DNA of 64,000 bases from Sphingomonas sp. BT-65 (GCF_026107375.2 NZ_JAPCIA010000002.1:186001-250000), one strand, 5' to 3'; shown: positions 15,668-23,921, numbered from the stretch's first letter. The notes: generated by a model from the sequence alone, not told the origin. Numbers and translations are program-made.

Positions 15668-15682
15668 GTTCCTATATTGTTC
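15668..15682 (+). promoter_or_regulatory. LexA box GTTC-N7-GTTC over a TATATT -10 element
   Basis: GTTC at 15668-15671 and 15679-15682 are separated by exactly seven bases (CTATATT). This is the known alphaproteobacterial LexA site (a GTTC-N7-GTTC direct repeat). TATATT inside it is a plausible -10 hexamer, which puts the transcription start at or near the polymerase ATG at 15687. Confidence 0.7.
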
Positions 15683-15686
15683 CGGC

Positions 15687-16991
15687 ATGGCGACGGCGCC
15701 TCTCCTCGACTTGCCCCCGCGGCCGCTGCGCTGGCTGTATCTCGACCTCAACAGCTTCTTCGCCGCGGTCGAGCAGCAGCTGAATCCGGAGCTGCGCGGC
15801 AAGCCGGTGATCGTCGCGCCGGTCAACAGCGACACCACCGTCGCCATCGCCGCCTCGGTCGAGGCCAAGAAGTACGGCATCCGCACCGGCACCCCCGTGT
15901 GGGAAGCCAAGCGCCTGTGCCGCGACCTCCTCATCGCCCCCGGCCAGCACGAGAAATATGTCGAGTTCCACAATGCGATCGTCGCGGAGGTGTGGCGGCA
16001 CATCCCGGTCACCCATGTCTGCTCGATCGACGAGGTCGCCTGCCGCCTGCTCGACAACGAGAACGACCCCGCGACCGCGATCGCGCTGGCGAAGCGGATC
16101 AAGGCCGGCATCCGCGCCAATGTCGGCGAGTGTCTGACCAGCTCGGTCGGCATCGCCCCCAACCGCCTGCTCGCCAAGCTCGCCAGCGACATGCAGAAGC
16201 CCGACGGCTTGACCATGCTGACGCAGGACATGCTGCCCCACCGCCTGTTCGACGTCCCCTTGCGCGACATCGCCGGGATCGGCGCCAAGATGGAGAAGCG
16301 GCTGGCGCAGCAGGGCATCCTCGACATCGGCCAGCTGTGCGAGCGCCGCCCGCGCGATGCCGGCTCGGCCTGGGGCGGGGTCAATGGCGACCGGCTCTGG
16401 TATCTGCTGCACGGCTTCGACCTGCCCGAGAAGCCCACGCAGAACAGCACCATCGGCCACAGCCACGTCCTCTCGCCCCGCAAGCGCGGGCTCGAACCCA
16501 CCCGCCTGACCGCCCGCCGCCTCGCGCTCAAATCCGCCAGCCGGTTGCGCCGCAAGGGCTATGTCAGCCGCCTGCTCGTGCTCCACGCGCGGTTCGAGGA
16601 CGACAAGTCGACCTGGCGCACCTCGATCAAGCTGCCTTCGACTCAGGACAGCTTCACCGTGCTCCATGCGCTCGACTCGATCTTCCCGCGCCTCGCCGCC
16701 GCCGGCCGCACCCGTCCCGGCGTCTTCGCGATCCGCATGGTCGGCGTGACGCTGGCCGAGATCGCCCCGCTCCAGGGCGAGCAGCAATCGCTGTTCGCCG
16801 CGCTCGACCCCAACGATCCGCTCGCCCGGGAGACGCGTACTCTCTCGCTGAGCAAGGCGATGGACCGAATCAACGAGAAGTTCGGGCGCCACGCGGTCTC
16901 GGTCGGGCCGATGGATGGCAGCCGGATCGATCGCGTGGGAACGAAAATTGCGTTCGGCCGCATCCCCGATCTCGATGAATTTCACGAATGA
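15687..16991 (+). CDS. Y-family (DinB/UmuC-type) DNA polymerase
   Basis: 434 residues from the ATG at 15687; an in-frame upstream start would run through the LexA box. Motifs: YLDLNSFFAAVEQQL (catalytic Asp and steric gate region), the fingers element VAIAASVEAKKYGI, the second metal site in SIDEVA, SVGIAPNRLLAKLASDMQKP, then the HhH thumb DIAGIGAKMEKRL and a little-finger domain. These are the features of lesion-bypass polymerases. The sequence diverges from E. coli DinB (SIDEVACRLL rather than SIDEAYLDVT), so I do not assign dinB. The LexA site just upstream indicates SOS induction. It is a single gene flanked by repeats and a lipoprotein gene. Confidence 0.88.
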   Translation: MATAPLLDLPPRPLRWLYLDLNSFFAAVEQQLNPELRGKPVIVAPVNSDTTVAIAASVEAKKYGIRTGTPVWEAKRLCRDLLIAPGQHEKYVEFHNAIVAEVWRHIPVTHVCSIDEVACRLLDNENDPATAIALAKRIKAGIRANVGECLTSSVGIAPNRLLAKLASDMQKPDGLTMLTQDMLPHRLFDVPLRDIAGIGAKMEKRLAQQGILDIGQLCERRPRDAGSAWGGVNGDRLWYLLHGFDLPEKPTQNSTIGHSHVLSPRKRGLEPTRLTARRLALKSASRLRRKGYVSRLLVLHARFEDDKSTWRTSIKLPSTQDSFTVLHALDSIFPRLAAAGRTRPGVFAIRMVGVTLAEIAPLQGEQQSLFAALDPNDPLARETRTLSLSKAMDRINEKFGRHAVSVGPMDGSRIDRVGTKIAFGRIPDLDEFHE

Positions 16992-17088
16992 TCCAAGACA
17001 CTTTCCTGTTGCACCGCAAAATCGATTGTCCCGCGGTATCATGTCGGTCTTGACGTTAAATGCTGCATAAGCAAAAGGAACGTCCGCT

Positions 17089-17475
17089 ATGAAGATGCGC
17101 CTCCTCCCCGCCGCCGTCGCGATCGTCCTTCTGCCGCTCGCCGCCTGCAAACCCGAACCCGAAGTGGTCGACAGCCGCTCGCCCGACCCGATGGAGACTC
17201 AGCTCAAGAACGCCCCGGCCGTCGAGCTGCCGCCGGCGATCAAGGCATCGGTCTCGATGCGCTGCCAGCCGGGCAACGCGGTGGTGTGGGCCGAATTCTT
17301 CCAGGGCGACAAGCTGGTCAAGCTGCGCACCGAGAAGAACGGCCCGGCGACCGATCTCAAGGCCCCCGAGGCCGGCCAGCCCTACACCGCCGAAGGCGGC
17401 TACAAGCTCACCGGCAACGACAAGTCGGCCACGGTCGAGCTTCCGGGCAAGGGCTCGCTCACCTGCAAGGGCTGA
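17089..17475 (+). CDS. Small lipoprotein
   Basis: 128 residues. A basic N-terminus (MKMRLL) and hydrophobic segment lead into the lipobox LPLAAC, so Cys20 should be lipidated. The mature part is acidic and then beta-rich (YKLTGNDKSATVELPGKGSL) with a pair of cysteines, one in MRCQPGNAV and one in the final LTCKG, that may form a disulphide. No known domain was recognised. It is likely anchored in the outer membrane facing the periplasm. A strong terminator follows directly, so this is a single-gene unit. Confidence 0.75.
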   Translation: MKMRLLPAAVAIVLLPLAACKPEPEVVDSRSPDPMETQLKNAPAVELPPAIKASVSMRCQPGNAVVWAEFFQGDKLVKLRTEKNGPATDLKAPEAGQPYTAEGGYKLTGNDKSATVELPGKGSLTCKG

Positions 17476-17495
17476 TCCGCGCGAAATTCCAACCG

Positions 17496-17528
17496 AAAGG
17501 GCCGGCGGCATCCACCGCCGGCCTTTTT
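17496..17528 (+). terminator. Rho-independent terminator
   Basis: The 8-bp GC stem GCCGGCGG/CCGCCGGC with loop CATCCA is flanked by AAAGG and CTTTTT, ending in a T-run. It lies 20 bp after the lipoprotein stop. Confidence 0.85.
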
Positions 17529-17616
17529 CGTTGCGGCACCGCTTTTTTCGCCGGCAATGTCACATCCGCCGCGCCCCGCTCGTCATGACTATGCAACCCC
17601 GATGAGGAGCATGACC

Positions 17617-18087
17617 ATGACTGCCAAGCTCAATCCCTACACCGCCGCCCCCAGCGTGATGAAGCCGTGGTTCGCGGCCTCCACCGCGATCGAGGCGAGC
17701 CTCGAACCGTCGCTGATCGAGCTGGTCAAGATCCGCTCGTCGCAGATCAACCAGTGCGCCAACTGCATCAACATGCACACCGAGGAAGCGCGCGCCAAGG
17801 GCGAGACCGAGAAGCGCATCTATCTGCTGTCGGCATGGCGCGAGGCGCCGGACTATACCCCGCGCGAGCGCGCCGCGCTCGGCTGGGTCGACGCCTTGAC
17901 GCGCCTTTCCGAAGGCCACAACCTCCGCGAAGCCTATGACGCGCTCGCCGCCGAGTTCAGCGAGGAGGAACAGGTGAAGCTCACCCTGATGATCAACATC
18001 ATCAACGGCTGGAACCGGCTCGCGGTCGGCTTCCACCTGTGGACCGAGCCGGCGGCGATCAAGTCCGTCCAGGCGCAGGTCGCGTGA
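17617..18087 (+). CDS. Carboxymuconolactone decarboxylase/AhpD-like protein
   Basis: 156 residues from the ATG at 17617, chosen because GAGGAG lies seven bases upstream; ATGs at 17602 and 17611 are in frame but worse placed. The AhpD-like signature is NQCANCINMHTEEARAKGE, with the CxxC pair and downstream His of the peroxidase-type active site, and SAWREAPDYTPRERAAL follows. Family members reduce peroxides or act on lactones. Its stop overlaps the GTG start of an ECF41 sigma factor. ECF41 sigmas are known to be linked to carboxymuconolactone decarboxylase-type genes, which they typically control, so this is probably the target or partner of that sigma factor. Confidence 0.88.
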   Translation: MTAKLNPYTAAPSVMKPWFAASTAIEASLEPSLIELVKIRSSQINQCANCINMHTEEARAKGETEKRIYLLSAWREAPDYTPRERAALGWVDALTRLSEGHNLREAYDALAAEFSEEEQVKLTLMINIINGWNRLAVGFHLWTEPAAIKSVQAQVA

Positions 18088-18947
18088 CGCTGAACGAACA
18101 GGAGCGCGCGGGCGCGGCGGAGTCGTTCGACCCGCTGCGCCCCAAGCTCATCCGCGTCGCCTATCGCATGCTCGGCTCGGTCGCCGATGCCGAGGATGTG
18201 GTGCAGGAGGCGTTCGTACGCTGGATGGGTACCGACCGCTCGGTGGTGCGCGAGCCCGAGGCGTTCCTGCGCCGCATCGTCACGCGCCTCTGCCTCGACC
18301 AGCTCAAGTCCGCGCGGCACCAGCGCGAGACCTATATCGGCCCGTGGCTCCCCGATCCGGTGATTGAGGAGGAGCCGGAGGAGGACGTCACCCTCCCGCT
18401 GATGCTCGCGCTCGAACGCCTCTCGCCGCTCGAACGCGCCGCCTTCCTGCTCCACGACGTGTTCGGCGTGTCGTTCGACGAAGTGGCGAAGACGCTCGAC
18501 CGCGACGCCGCCGCCTGCCGCCAGCTCGCGACACGCGCCCGCGCGCATGTTCGCGAGGCGCGGCCGCGCTTCCAGGTCGAGCAGCAGCACGGGATCGAGA
18601 TCGCCGAAGCCTTTTTCGCCGCCTCGCGCACCGGCGACATGACCGCACTCGGCGCGATGCTCGCGGCGGACGTCAGCATGCACTCCGACGGCGGCGGCAA
18701 GCGCGCCGCGGCGATGCAGGTGGTGCTCGGCTTCAGGCACGTGATGAAGCTGCACAAGTCGCTCGCCGTGCTGTTCGGCAAATATGGCTCGAAACTCGTC
18801 CGCACGTGCTTCGTCAACGGCCTGCCCGGCTTCGTCACGCTCGAGGCGGACGGCGAGCTGCAGACCACCGCGCTGGAGATCGAGGACGGCCGCATCACCG
18901 CCATCTATCTCACCCGCAACCCGGACAAGCTGCGGCATCTGCACTAA
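18084..18947 (+). CDS. ECF41-family RNA polymerase sigma factor
   Basis: 287 residues; the GTG start overlaps the upstream stop by 4 bp (GTGA). Sigma region 2 is FDPLRPKLIRVAYRMLGSVA with AEDVVQEAFVRW; region 4 is LSPLERAAFLLHDVF with FDEVAKTL. The linker has WLPDP, close to the WLPEP motif of ECF41. The C-terminal SnoaL-like extension contains DGGGK and ends NPDKLRHL, matching the conserved ECF41 motifs. In this group the C-terminal extension replaces a separate anti-sigma factor and modulates activity. Coupling to the AhpD-like gene fits the known genomic pattern. Assignment to the ECF41 group is strong; the signal is unknown. Confidence 0.9.
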   Translation: MTLNEQERAGAAESFDPLRPKLIRVAYRMLGSVADAEDVVQEAFVRWMGTDRSVVREPEAFLRRIVTRLCLDQLKSARHQRETYIGPWLPDPVIEEEPEEDVTLPLMLALERLSPLERAAFLLHDVFGVSFDEVAKTLDRDAAACRQLATRARAHVREARPRFQVEQQHGIEIAEAFFAASRTGDMTALGAMLAADVSMHSDGGGKRAAAMQVVLGFRHVMKLHKSLAVLFGKYGSKLVRTCFVNGLPGFVTLEADGELQTTALEIEDGRITAIYLTRNPDKLRHLH

Positions 18948-18956
18948 GGTTCCCGC

Positions 18957-20570
18957 TCAGCGCGGATTGCCGCCGCGCGCGATCAGCGCGAGCTTCCGGT
19001 CGAACTCCCACCCCTGGTTGGCATTCCGCGAGATGCGTGCCGAATGCCACAGATGCGCGCGGCCCTCCGCCGTCCGGCCCGTCTCGATTTCGTGAAGGCC
19101 CAGGCGCTCGCAGGCCTGCGCTTTCATTTCCTCGTCATCGAAACCCGGACGATCGCACAACCGCGCATAAAGCTTCATCGCATCCGGAATATTGCCGGTC
19201 TTCTCGAGGACATTGCCGCCCCAGAAGGCGGTGACGGGACGCGGGTCCGCATCAAGATCGAAGCTCGCCACAAGTCCCTGCGCGGCTGGCGTCAGGCGCG
19301 GCGACGCGACGTCGGAGAGGAGCCGCAACATATAGACGTCGGGCTGCGCAAAGCGCTCCGGCGCGACGCGTAGCAGGAGCTCGCTCAGCGCAACCGCCCG
19401 CTCGCCGCTGCTGCCCGTCATGCGGGCGCGGAAAGCCTGGAGCAGCGCTTCGTTGAGCAATTGCTCCACCGCCATCGGCGTGGGGCGCGCACCCAGTGCT
19501 TGCGCGATTTCCGCGACCGGACGGTCGAAATCGATCGTCCGGTCGCCCGTCACCCAGCCGCTCAGGAAGGCGAGTCCGAATGGCTGGCGCAGCACATCGG
19601 CATAGTCGAGCTGGGCGAGCGCCGACGGCGTGTCGGCATTGGCCAGGAAGATGAAGGTCAATTTCTTGTCAGGGACGCGCAGGAACAGCGCCGATTCCGC
19701 CTGGCCATAGCCGAATACCCAGTGCAGCCGCACGTCCGCGCTCTTCTGCGTGAACCAGCCATAGCCATAGGGGTGGCCGTTGCGCGGCGCGGTGAGCCGG
19801 TCGTAGCCGGCCTGGTCGATCAGCGCATTGCGATCGAGCGCGGCGGCATATTTGACCATGTCGTCGATCGTCGAGATCAGGCCCGAGGCGGGATAGGCCG
19901 CATCCCAGTCATAGGGCCGCTCGACATAGCGCCAGCCGGTGGCCGAGGGTTCCGCCTGATAGCGTTTGACCGCGCGCCCCGCGAGCGGGCTGGCTTTCTG
20001 ATAGCCCGCCATCGTGTCGTTCATGCCGAGCGGCGCCAGGATGCGCTGGCGGTTCTGCACGACATAGCTTTGCGGGGATTCGATGCGGCTGATCTTGTCG
20101 AACACACCCGACAGCAGATTGAAGCGCGCGCCATTATATACATAAGTGGCTCCCGGGCGTCCGCCGGCGCTCATGCTGAGGACGTCCCCGATCGTGATGT
20201 TGGGATCGCCGATCCCCTCGGGCGGATGCCAGCCCGTGTTGAGCGGATAGGCGAGCAGCGGATCGTCGAAGCGGAGTTTCCCCTCGGCCTCGAGCTGCGC
20301 GAGGATGATGCCGGTCATCGACTTGGTCACCGACGCGATGCCGAACAGCGAATTGCGCGCAATCGGCGTGCCGGCCGCACGGTCGGCGACGCCTTCGTGA
20401 TGGCGATAGACGACTTTGCCGTCGCGGACGACGACGGCGCTGAACCCCGGCAGATCGAGTTGCGCCGCGATGCGGTGCAGCTGCGCCGTGAACCGGGCGT
20501 CCTGCCGTCCCTGCGCCGGAACCGCGAGCAGCAGCGCCGCAGCGGCAAGTCCCCAAAGTCGCCTGCGCAT
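18957..20570 (-). CDS. Serine beta-lactamase-like hydrolase (class C/DD-peptidase family), exported
   Basis: 537 residues from an ATG with GAGAGG upstream. A signal peptide (MRRRLWGLAAAALLLAVPAQG) is followed by a class C beta-lactamase-related domain: SVTK (SxxK, nucleophile Ser and Lys), YNG in the YxN position, then GYGWF. The first 370 residues match that fold. About 150 residues of helical C-terminal domain follow (for example AMKLYARLCDRPGF), which is larger than in plain beta-lactamases. Such family members include D-aminopeptidases, esterases and penicillin-binding protein relatives, so antibiotic hydrolysis should not be assumed. It has no evident operon partner; the next gene upstream is a minus-strand remnant. 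Confidence 0.85.
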   Translation of the reverse strand: MRRRLWGLAAAALLLAVPAQGRQDARFTAQLHRIAAQLDLPGFSAVVVRDGKVVYRHHEGVADRAAGTPIARNSLFGIASVTKSMTGIILAQLEAEGKLRFDDPLLAYPLNTGWHPPEGIGDPNITIGDVLSMSAGGRPGATYVYNGARFNLLSGVFDKISRIESPQSYVVQNRQRILAPLGMNDTMAGYQKASPLAGRAVKRYQAEPSATGWRYVERPYDWDAAYPASGLISTIDDMVKYAAALDRNALIDQAGYDRLTAPRNGHPYGYGWFTQKSADVRLHWVFGYGQAESALFLRVPDKKLTFIFLANADTPSALAQLDYADVLRQPFGLAFLSGWVTGDRTIDFDRPVAEIAQALGARPTPMAVEQLLNEALLQAFRARMTGSSGERAVALSELLLRVAPERFAQPDVYMLRLLSDVASPRLTPAAQGLVASFDLDADPRPVTAFWGGNVLEKTGNIPDAMKLYARLCDRPGFDDEEMKAQACERLGLHEIETGRTAEGRAHLWHSARISRNANQGWEFDRKLALIARGGNPR

Positions 20571-20638
20571 GGTCCTCTCCCGCGTACCCGATTCGATGCT
20601 GCAGCGTGCCGTATCATGAAACCGGTTACAACTTCGGA

Positions 20639-20770
20639 TCACGCCCGGAACGAGCCGCATCCTTCAGAGCCTGCGATCCGATCCATCACGAACCGCGCCC
20701 GCCCCGCGACCGAGGCAAGCGGCAGCGAGCCCGGTCCGCCGGTGATCACGAACAGATGGTCCGTCCTCAT
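20639..20770 (-). pseudogene. Remnant of a P-loop (AAA-type) ATPase gene
   Basis: A 43-residue frame begins MRTDHLFVITGGPGS behind a GGAG ribosome site. This is the typical opening of AAA-family ATPases, but the expected GKS/GKT of the Walker A motif is missing: GGPGS runs into LPLASVAGRARF and then a stop. A deletion after GGPGS would explain this. A genuine 43-residue peptide is possible but less likely. Confidence 0.4.
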
Positions 20771-20853
20771 CTTGTTATCTCCATCGGGAACAATGCATGA
20801 TGGGGCGCCGGATGCTGGTCCGGCGCGGCGGATCAATGGAGCGGAGGCAGGGC

Positions 20854-21579
20854 TTGGCGACGATCGCGATCTACAGCCTGAAGGGCGGCGTCGGAAAGAC
20901 CACGCTGGCGGTCAACCTCGCCTGGTGCGCGGCGACGCTCTCGGCGCGCCGCACCCTCCTGTGGGATCTCGATCCGCAGTCGGCCTCGACCTTCCTGCTC
21001 GGCAGCAGCAGAGGCAAGGTCCAGGCCCAGGCGGTGTTCACCCGCGACGTCGAACCCTCGAAGCTCGCGCATGCCACCGATGTCGACCGGCTCGACCTGA
21101 TCGGCGCCGACGCGTCGCTGCGCGGCCTCGACCTTCTGTTCCACGAACTCGACAAGAAGAAGCGCCTCGCCAAGCTGCTCGGCCAGCTCGACCGCGCCTA
21201 TGACCGCATGCTGCTCGACTGCCCGCCCGGCCTCACCGAGACCAGCGAGCAGGTGATGCGCGCCGCCGACCTGATCGTCGTCCCCGTCATCCCCTCTCCC
21301 CTCTCCGAACGCGCGCTGACCGAGGTCGAGGCGCATCTCGGCAAGGGAAAAGTGCCGCTGATGCCGGTCCATTCGATGGTCGACCGCCGCCGCAAGCTCC
21401 ATGCCGAGGCGCTCGAGCGGCATCCCGACTGGCCGGTCATCCCGATGGCCAGCATCGTCGAGGCGATGGCCGCGCGGCGCCAGCCGGTCGGCGCCTTTGC
21501 CGGCCGCACCACCGGCGGCAAGGCCTTTGCCGAACTGTGGCAGGCGGTCGAGCGCCGGCTCGCGAAGAAGAAGAAATGA
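20854..21579 (+). CDS. ParA/MinD-type ATPase
   Basis: Start taken at TTG 20854: GGAGG lies six bases upstream and the product then begins LATIAIYSLKGGVGKTT, where ParA proteins begin; ATGs at 20797 and 20836 are in frame. 241 residues. Deviant Walker A KGGVGKTT, then LLWDLDPQSAST (Walker A' region) and LDCPPGLTETSEQ (Walker B). No parB partner is adjacent; the stop overlaps aat by ATGA. A chromosomal orphan ParA, probably for positioning a cell component rather than segregating a plasmid. The cargo cannot be told from the sequence. Confidence 0.85.
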   Translation: MATIAIYSLKGGVGKTTLAVNLAWCAATLSARRTLLWDLDPQSASTFLLGSSRGKVQAQAVFTRDVEPSKLAHATDVDRLDLIGADASLRGLDLLFHELDKKKRLAKLLGQLDRAYDRMLLDCPPGLTETSEQVMRAADLIVVPVIPSPLSERALTEVEAHLGKGKVPLMPVHSMVDRRRKLHAEALERHPDWPVIPMASIVEAMAARRQPVGAFAGRTTGGKAFAELWQAVERRLAKKKK

Positions 21580-22334
21580 CGCGCCCCACCCCCCGCTCGG
21601 CCGATCTCGACCCCGATCTGGTGCTGCGGGCCTATGCCATGGGCGTGTTCCCGATGGCCGAGCATCGCGACGAGGACAGCGTCTTCTGGGTCGAGCCGCG
21701 CCAGCGCGCGATCCTGCCGCTCGACGGCTTCCACCTCTCGCGCTCGCTGCGCAGGACGATCATCAGCGACCGCTTCCGCGTCACCGCCGACGCCGCGTTC
21801 GAGCAGGTGATCGCGCTCTGCGCCGAATCCGCGCCCGACCGGCCCGATACCTGGATCAACCCGTCGATCGAGAAGGTGTTCGGCGAGCTCCACCGCCGCG
21901 GCTTCGCGCATTCGGTCGAGGTGTGGGAGGGCGAGCGGCTGGCAGGCGGGCTCTACGGCCTCGCGCTCGGCCGCGCCTTTTTCGGCGAATCGATGGTGAG
22001 CCGCGCGCGCGACGCGTCGAAGGTCGCGATTGCCGCGCTCGTCGCGCGGCTGCGTGTCGGCGAGTTCGAGCTGCTCGACTGTCAGTTCATGACCGATCAC
22101 CTCGCCTCATTGGGCGCGGTCGAGGTCCCGCGCGAGACCTATCTCTCGATGCTGTCCGACGCGCTCGGCGAAGGCGCTGCGGGGCTCGCCTCGGGCGCCG
22201 CCGGCGTCTCGGCGGACTTCGGCGCGCTCGACGCTTTCGCCGCGCCGCCCGATCCGTTGGCGCCGGCCCCGCTCACTTCCTCGCCGCCCGTCTCGGGGAA
22301 GGTCATCGCGCAGCTCTTGACCCAGACGTCATAG
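21576..22334 (+). CDS. aat: Leucyl/phenylalanyl-tRNA-protein transferase
   Basis: 252 residues; ATG overlaps the ParA stop. It has the family motifs GVFPMAEHRDEDSVFWVEP, INPSIEKVFGELHRRGFAHSV (split here), VWEGERLAGGLYGLALGRAFFGESM and LLDCQFMTDHLASLGA. The enzyme transfers Leu or Phe from tRNA to N-terminal Arg or Lys, marking proteins for ClpS/ClpAP degradation by the N-end rule. The last 65 or so codons overlap a minus-strand gene (DUF2155) and encode an Ala/Pro/Ser-rich tail (ALTSSPP-type composition) that is longer than in E. coli Aat. Catalytic core intact; the tail is probably dispensable. Cytoplasmic. Confidence 0.93.
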   Translation: MTRPTPRSADLDPDLVLRAYAMGVFPMAEHRDEDSVFWVEPRQRAILPLDGFHLSRSLRRTIISDRFRVTADAAFEQVIALCAESAPDRPDTWINPSIEKVFGELHRRGFAHSVEVWEGERLAGGLYGLALGRAFFGESMVSRARDASKVAIAALVARLRVGEFELLDCQFMTDHLASLGAVEVPRETYLSMLSDALGEGAAGLASGAAGVSADFGALDAFAAPPDPLAPAPLTSSPPVSGKVIAQLLTQTS

Positions 22335-22798
22335 ACCGGGTGCTGCACGACGTTGAGCGCCGGGCGCTCCTTGTAGAGCCAGCCCGAAAAGGCGCGCTTC
22401 CACTTGCCGTCGGCCTCATGCACGTCGACCTGCGCGAAGGCGCCGGTCAGCTGGTCGCTCTCCCATGGCGCGCTCTTCTCGCATGCGCGCAGCCGCACGA
22501 TCACCTCGCCCGCGCGCACCGCCTGGCCGGGCTTGAGCGTGATGTCGCGCGCCTGGCCGTTGCGCTTGTTGAGCAGCCCGAGCACCGCGACTCGCTCGGC
22601 CATCGGCGTCGCGCCGGCGGCCGAGGCCGCGGCAGCGCCGGGGTCGACCGTCACGATCTCCTCGCCCGGCCCGGCCTTGGGCGCGACCTCGACCTTGTCG
22701 GCGGCGGCGGTCTTGTTCTCCTGCGCGCCGCCCAGCCAGCCGCAACCCGCCAGCGCGAGCGGCGCCAGCGCGATAACGGCAGGACGGAACGAGGTCAT
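22139..22798 (-). CDS. DUF2155 lipoprotein
   Basis: 219 residues; its ATG overlaps the stop of the upstream NDUFA12-like gene (ATGA). The signal peptide ends in a lipobox (LAPLALAGC), so it should be lipidated. The DUF2155 domain covers about residues 65-155: VLGLLNKRNGQARDITLKPG, VRLRACEKSAPWE, then GWLYKERPALNVVQHPVYDVWVKSC. The C-terminal 50 residues are Ala/Ser/Pro-rich and overlap the 3' end of aat on the other strand by 196 bp. DUF2155 proteins are found in alphaproteobacteria beside complex I accessory genes; function unknown. Confidence 0.85.
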   Translation of the reverse strand: MTSFRPAVIALAPLALAGCGWLGGAQENKTAAADKVEVAPKAGPGEEIVTVDPGAAAASAAGATPMAERVAVLGLLNKRNGQARDITLKPGQAVRAGEVIVRLRACEKSAPWESDQLTGAFAQVDVHEADGKWKRAFSGWLYKERPALNVVQHPVYDVWVKSCAMTFPETGGEEVSGAGANGSGGAAKASSAPKSAETPAAPEASPAAPSPSASDSIER

Positions 22799-23190
22799 CA
22801 GGCGCCGGGCGTCCAGGCTTCGTAGTCGCCGGTCGCGCCGATGCGCTTGCCGCCCGCCTCGAGCGCGCCCGCCGGGCGATAGGCCTGGGCGGTGCCGGTC
22901 AAGTTGGGAATTGCCGGCTTCTCCCACTGGCGCACGGGCGGCAGCGCGCGATCGGGCACGTCGTCGATCTGGTGGTGCAGCCAGCTGAACCATTCGGGCG
23001 GCACGCGGCTCGAATCGTTCGAACCCTTGTAGATCACCCAGCGGCGCGGGTTGCCGGCGGTGTCGGTACCACCCTGGTAATAGACGTTGCCGAGCGCGTC
23101 CTCGCCGACCTTGTCCTTGCCGCGCAGGCCCATCCAGGTGCCGAAGGTGGAGCCGTTCCACCAGGTGAACATATTCGCCAGGATTCCCAT
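22798..23190 (-). CDS. NDUFA12-like NADH:ubiquinone oxidoreductase accessory subunit
   Basis: 130 residues, start at ATG 23190. Typical NDUFA12/B17.2 sequence features: TWWNGSTFGTWMGLRGKDKVG, DALGNVYYQGG, RRWVIYKGSNDSSRVPPEW and WLHHQIDDVPD, each matching the conserved N-terminal core of this complex I accessory subunit. In mitochondria and alphaproteobacteria it binds the peripheral arm of complex I and helps assembly. The gene overlaps DUF2155 by 1 bp and shares its transcript. An inverted repeat (23296-23335) upstream separates it from DUF192. Confidence 0.9.
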   Translation of the reverse strand: MGILANMFTWWNGSTFGTWMGLRGKDKVGEDALGNVYYQGGTDTAGNPRRWVIYKGSNDSSRVPPEWFSWLHHQIDDVPDRALPPVRQWEKPAIPNLTGTAQAYRPAGALEAGGKRIGATGDYEAWTPGA

Positions 23191-23295
23191 GCCCCGCGCT
23201 TTACGCGGCAAGCGCGGCGGCGGCAACGGGGGTTTGGAGGTGGGGGCGCCTTGGGTACGTTTCTGGCGAGAGACAACATACCGGCGACTGCGACA

Positions 23296-23335
23296 CTTCT
23301 TAGCCCTCTCCCGCAAGCGGGAGAGGGCTAAGAAG
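23296..23335. repeat. Perfect 19-bp inverted repeat with 2-base loop
   Basis: The arms at 23296-23314 and 23317-23335 are exactly complementary (core CCCTCTCCCGC, loop AA). It shares its core with the element at 15533 and lies between two minus-strand genes, where it could end transcription from the DUF192 side. A repeat-family (REP-like) origin is likely. Confidence 0.8.
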
Positions 23336-23360
23336 GTCACCGCCCTTTCGTCGATTCACC

Positions 23361-23921
23361 CTACCGCCAGCTCACCTTGTCCCCCGGCGAAATCCCCAGC
23401 TCCGCGGCCTTGCCGCCCAATATCTCCAGCACCGCCGCGACCGGCTCGCCCGAGCGCACCGGATCCTCCGAGAAGGGCACGGTATTCTCGGCGATATGCG
23501 CGATCGTGCCGTCGGCGCGGATGAAGATGATGTCGAGCGGAGTCGGCGTGTCCTTCATCCAGAAGCTCGCCTCGCGGGGTCCCCCGCCCTCGGCGGGATA
23601 GGGCGCGAACAGCATGCCGCCATCGGCCGCAATGTCGGTGCGGAACATCAGGCCGCGCTGCTGCTCGGCCGCGGTGCGCGCGACGTCGACCTTGAAGACG
23701 TGCTTCGCCCCGGCGCTCTCGACGGTGACCACCGCCTTCGCCGCCTGCTGCGCCGCGCCGGCATTGCCGGCCTCGCTTCCCTTGCATCCCGGAACCAGCG
23801 CCAGCGCGCCCAGCGCCAGCAGCAGCGCGGCTTTAGTCCGCCGCCTCGACGACGACCGCGAGCGGTCCCTTGTCCCCCTCGACGATACGGGCACGAAGCG
23901 GCTGATCGGGTTCAACGTCAT
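23361..23921 (-). CDS. DUF192 family exported protein
   Basis: 187 residues from ATG 23921; the first 89 bp lie inside the 3' end of the cold-shock gene on the same strand. No other ATG precedes the hydrophobic segment ([17 protein letters not shown]), which ends in a lipobox-like LVPGC. The DUF192 domain follows: [38 protein letters not shown], and [17 protein letters not shown] nine codons further in is a possible alternative start. DUF192 proteins are small beta-barrel proteins of unknown function, usually periplasmic. The large overlap suggests translational coupling to the cold-shock gene. Confidence 0.8.
   Translation of the reverse strand: MTLNPISRFVPVSSRGTRDRSRSSSRRRTKAALLLALGALALVPGCKGSEAGNAGAAQQAAKAVVTVESAGAKHVFKVDVARTAAEQQRGLMFRTDIAADGGMLFAPYPAEGGGPREASFWMKDTPTPLDIIFIRADGTIAHIAENTVPFSEDPVRSGEPVAAVLEILGGKAAELGISPGDKVSWR

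Noticed and set aside
15672..17150. Long ORFs antisense to the Y-family polymerase
   Set aside because: Low-complexity translations; the plus strand has all polymerase motifs.
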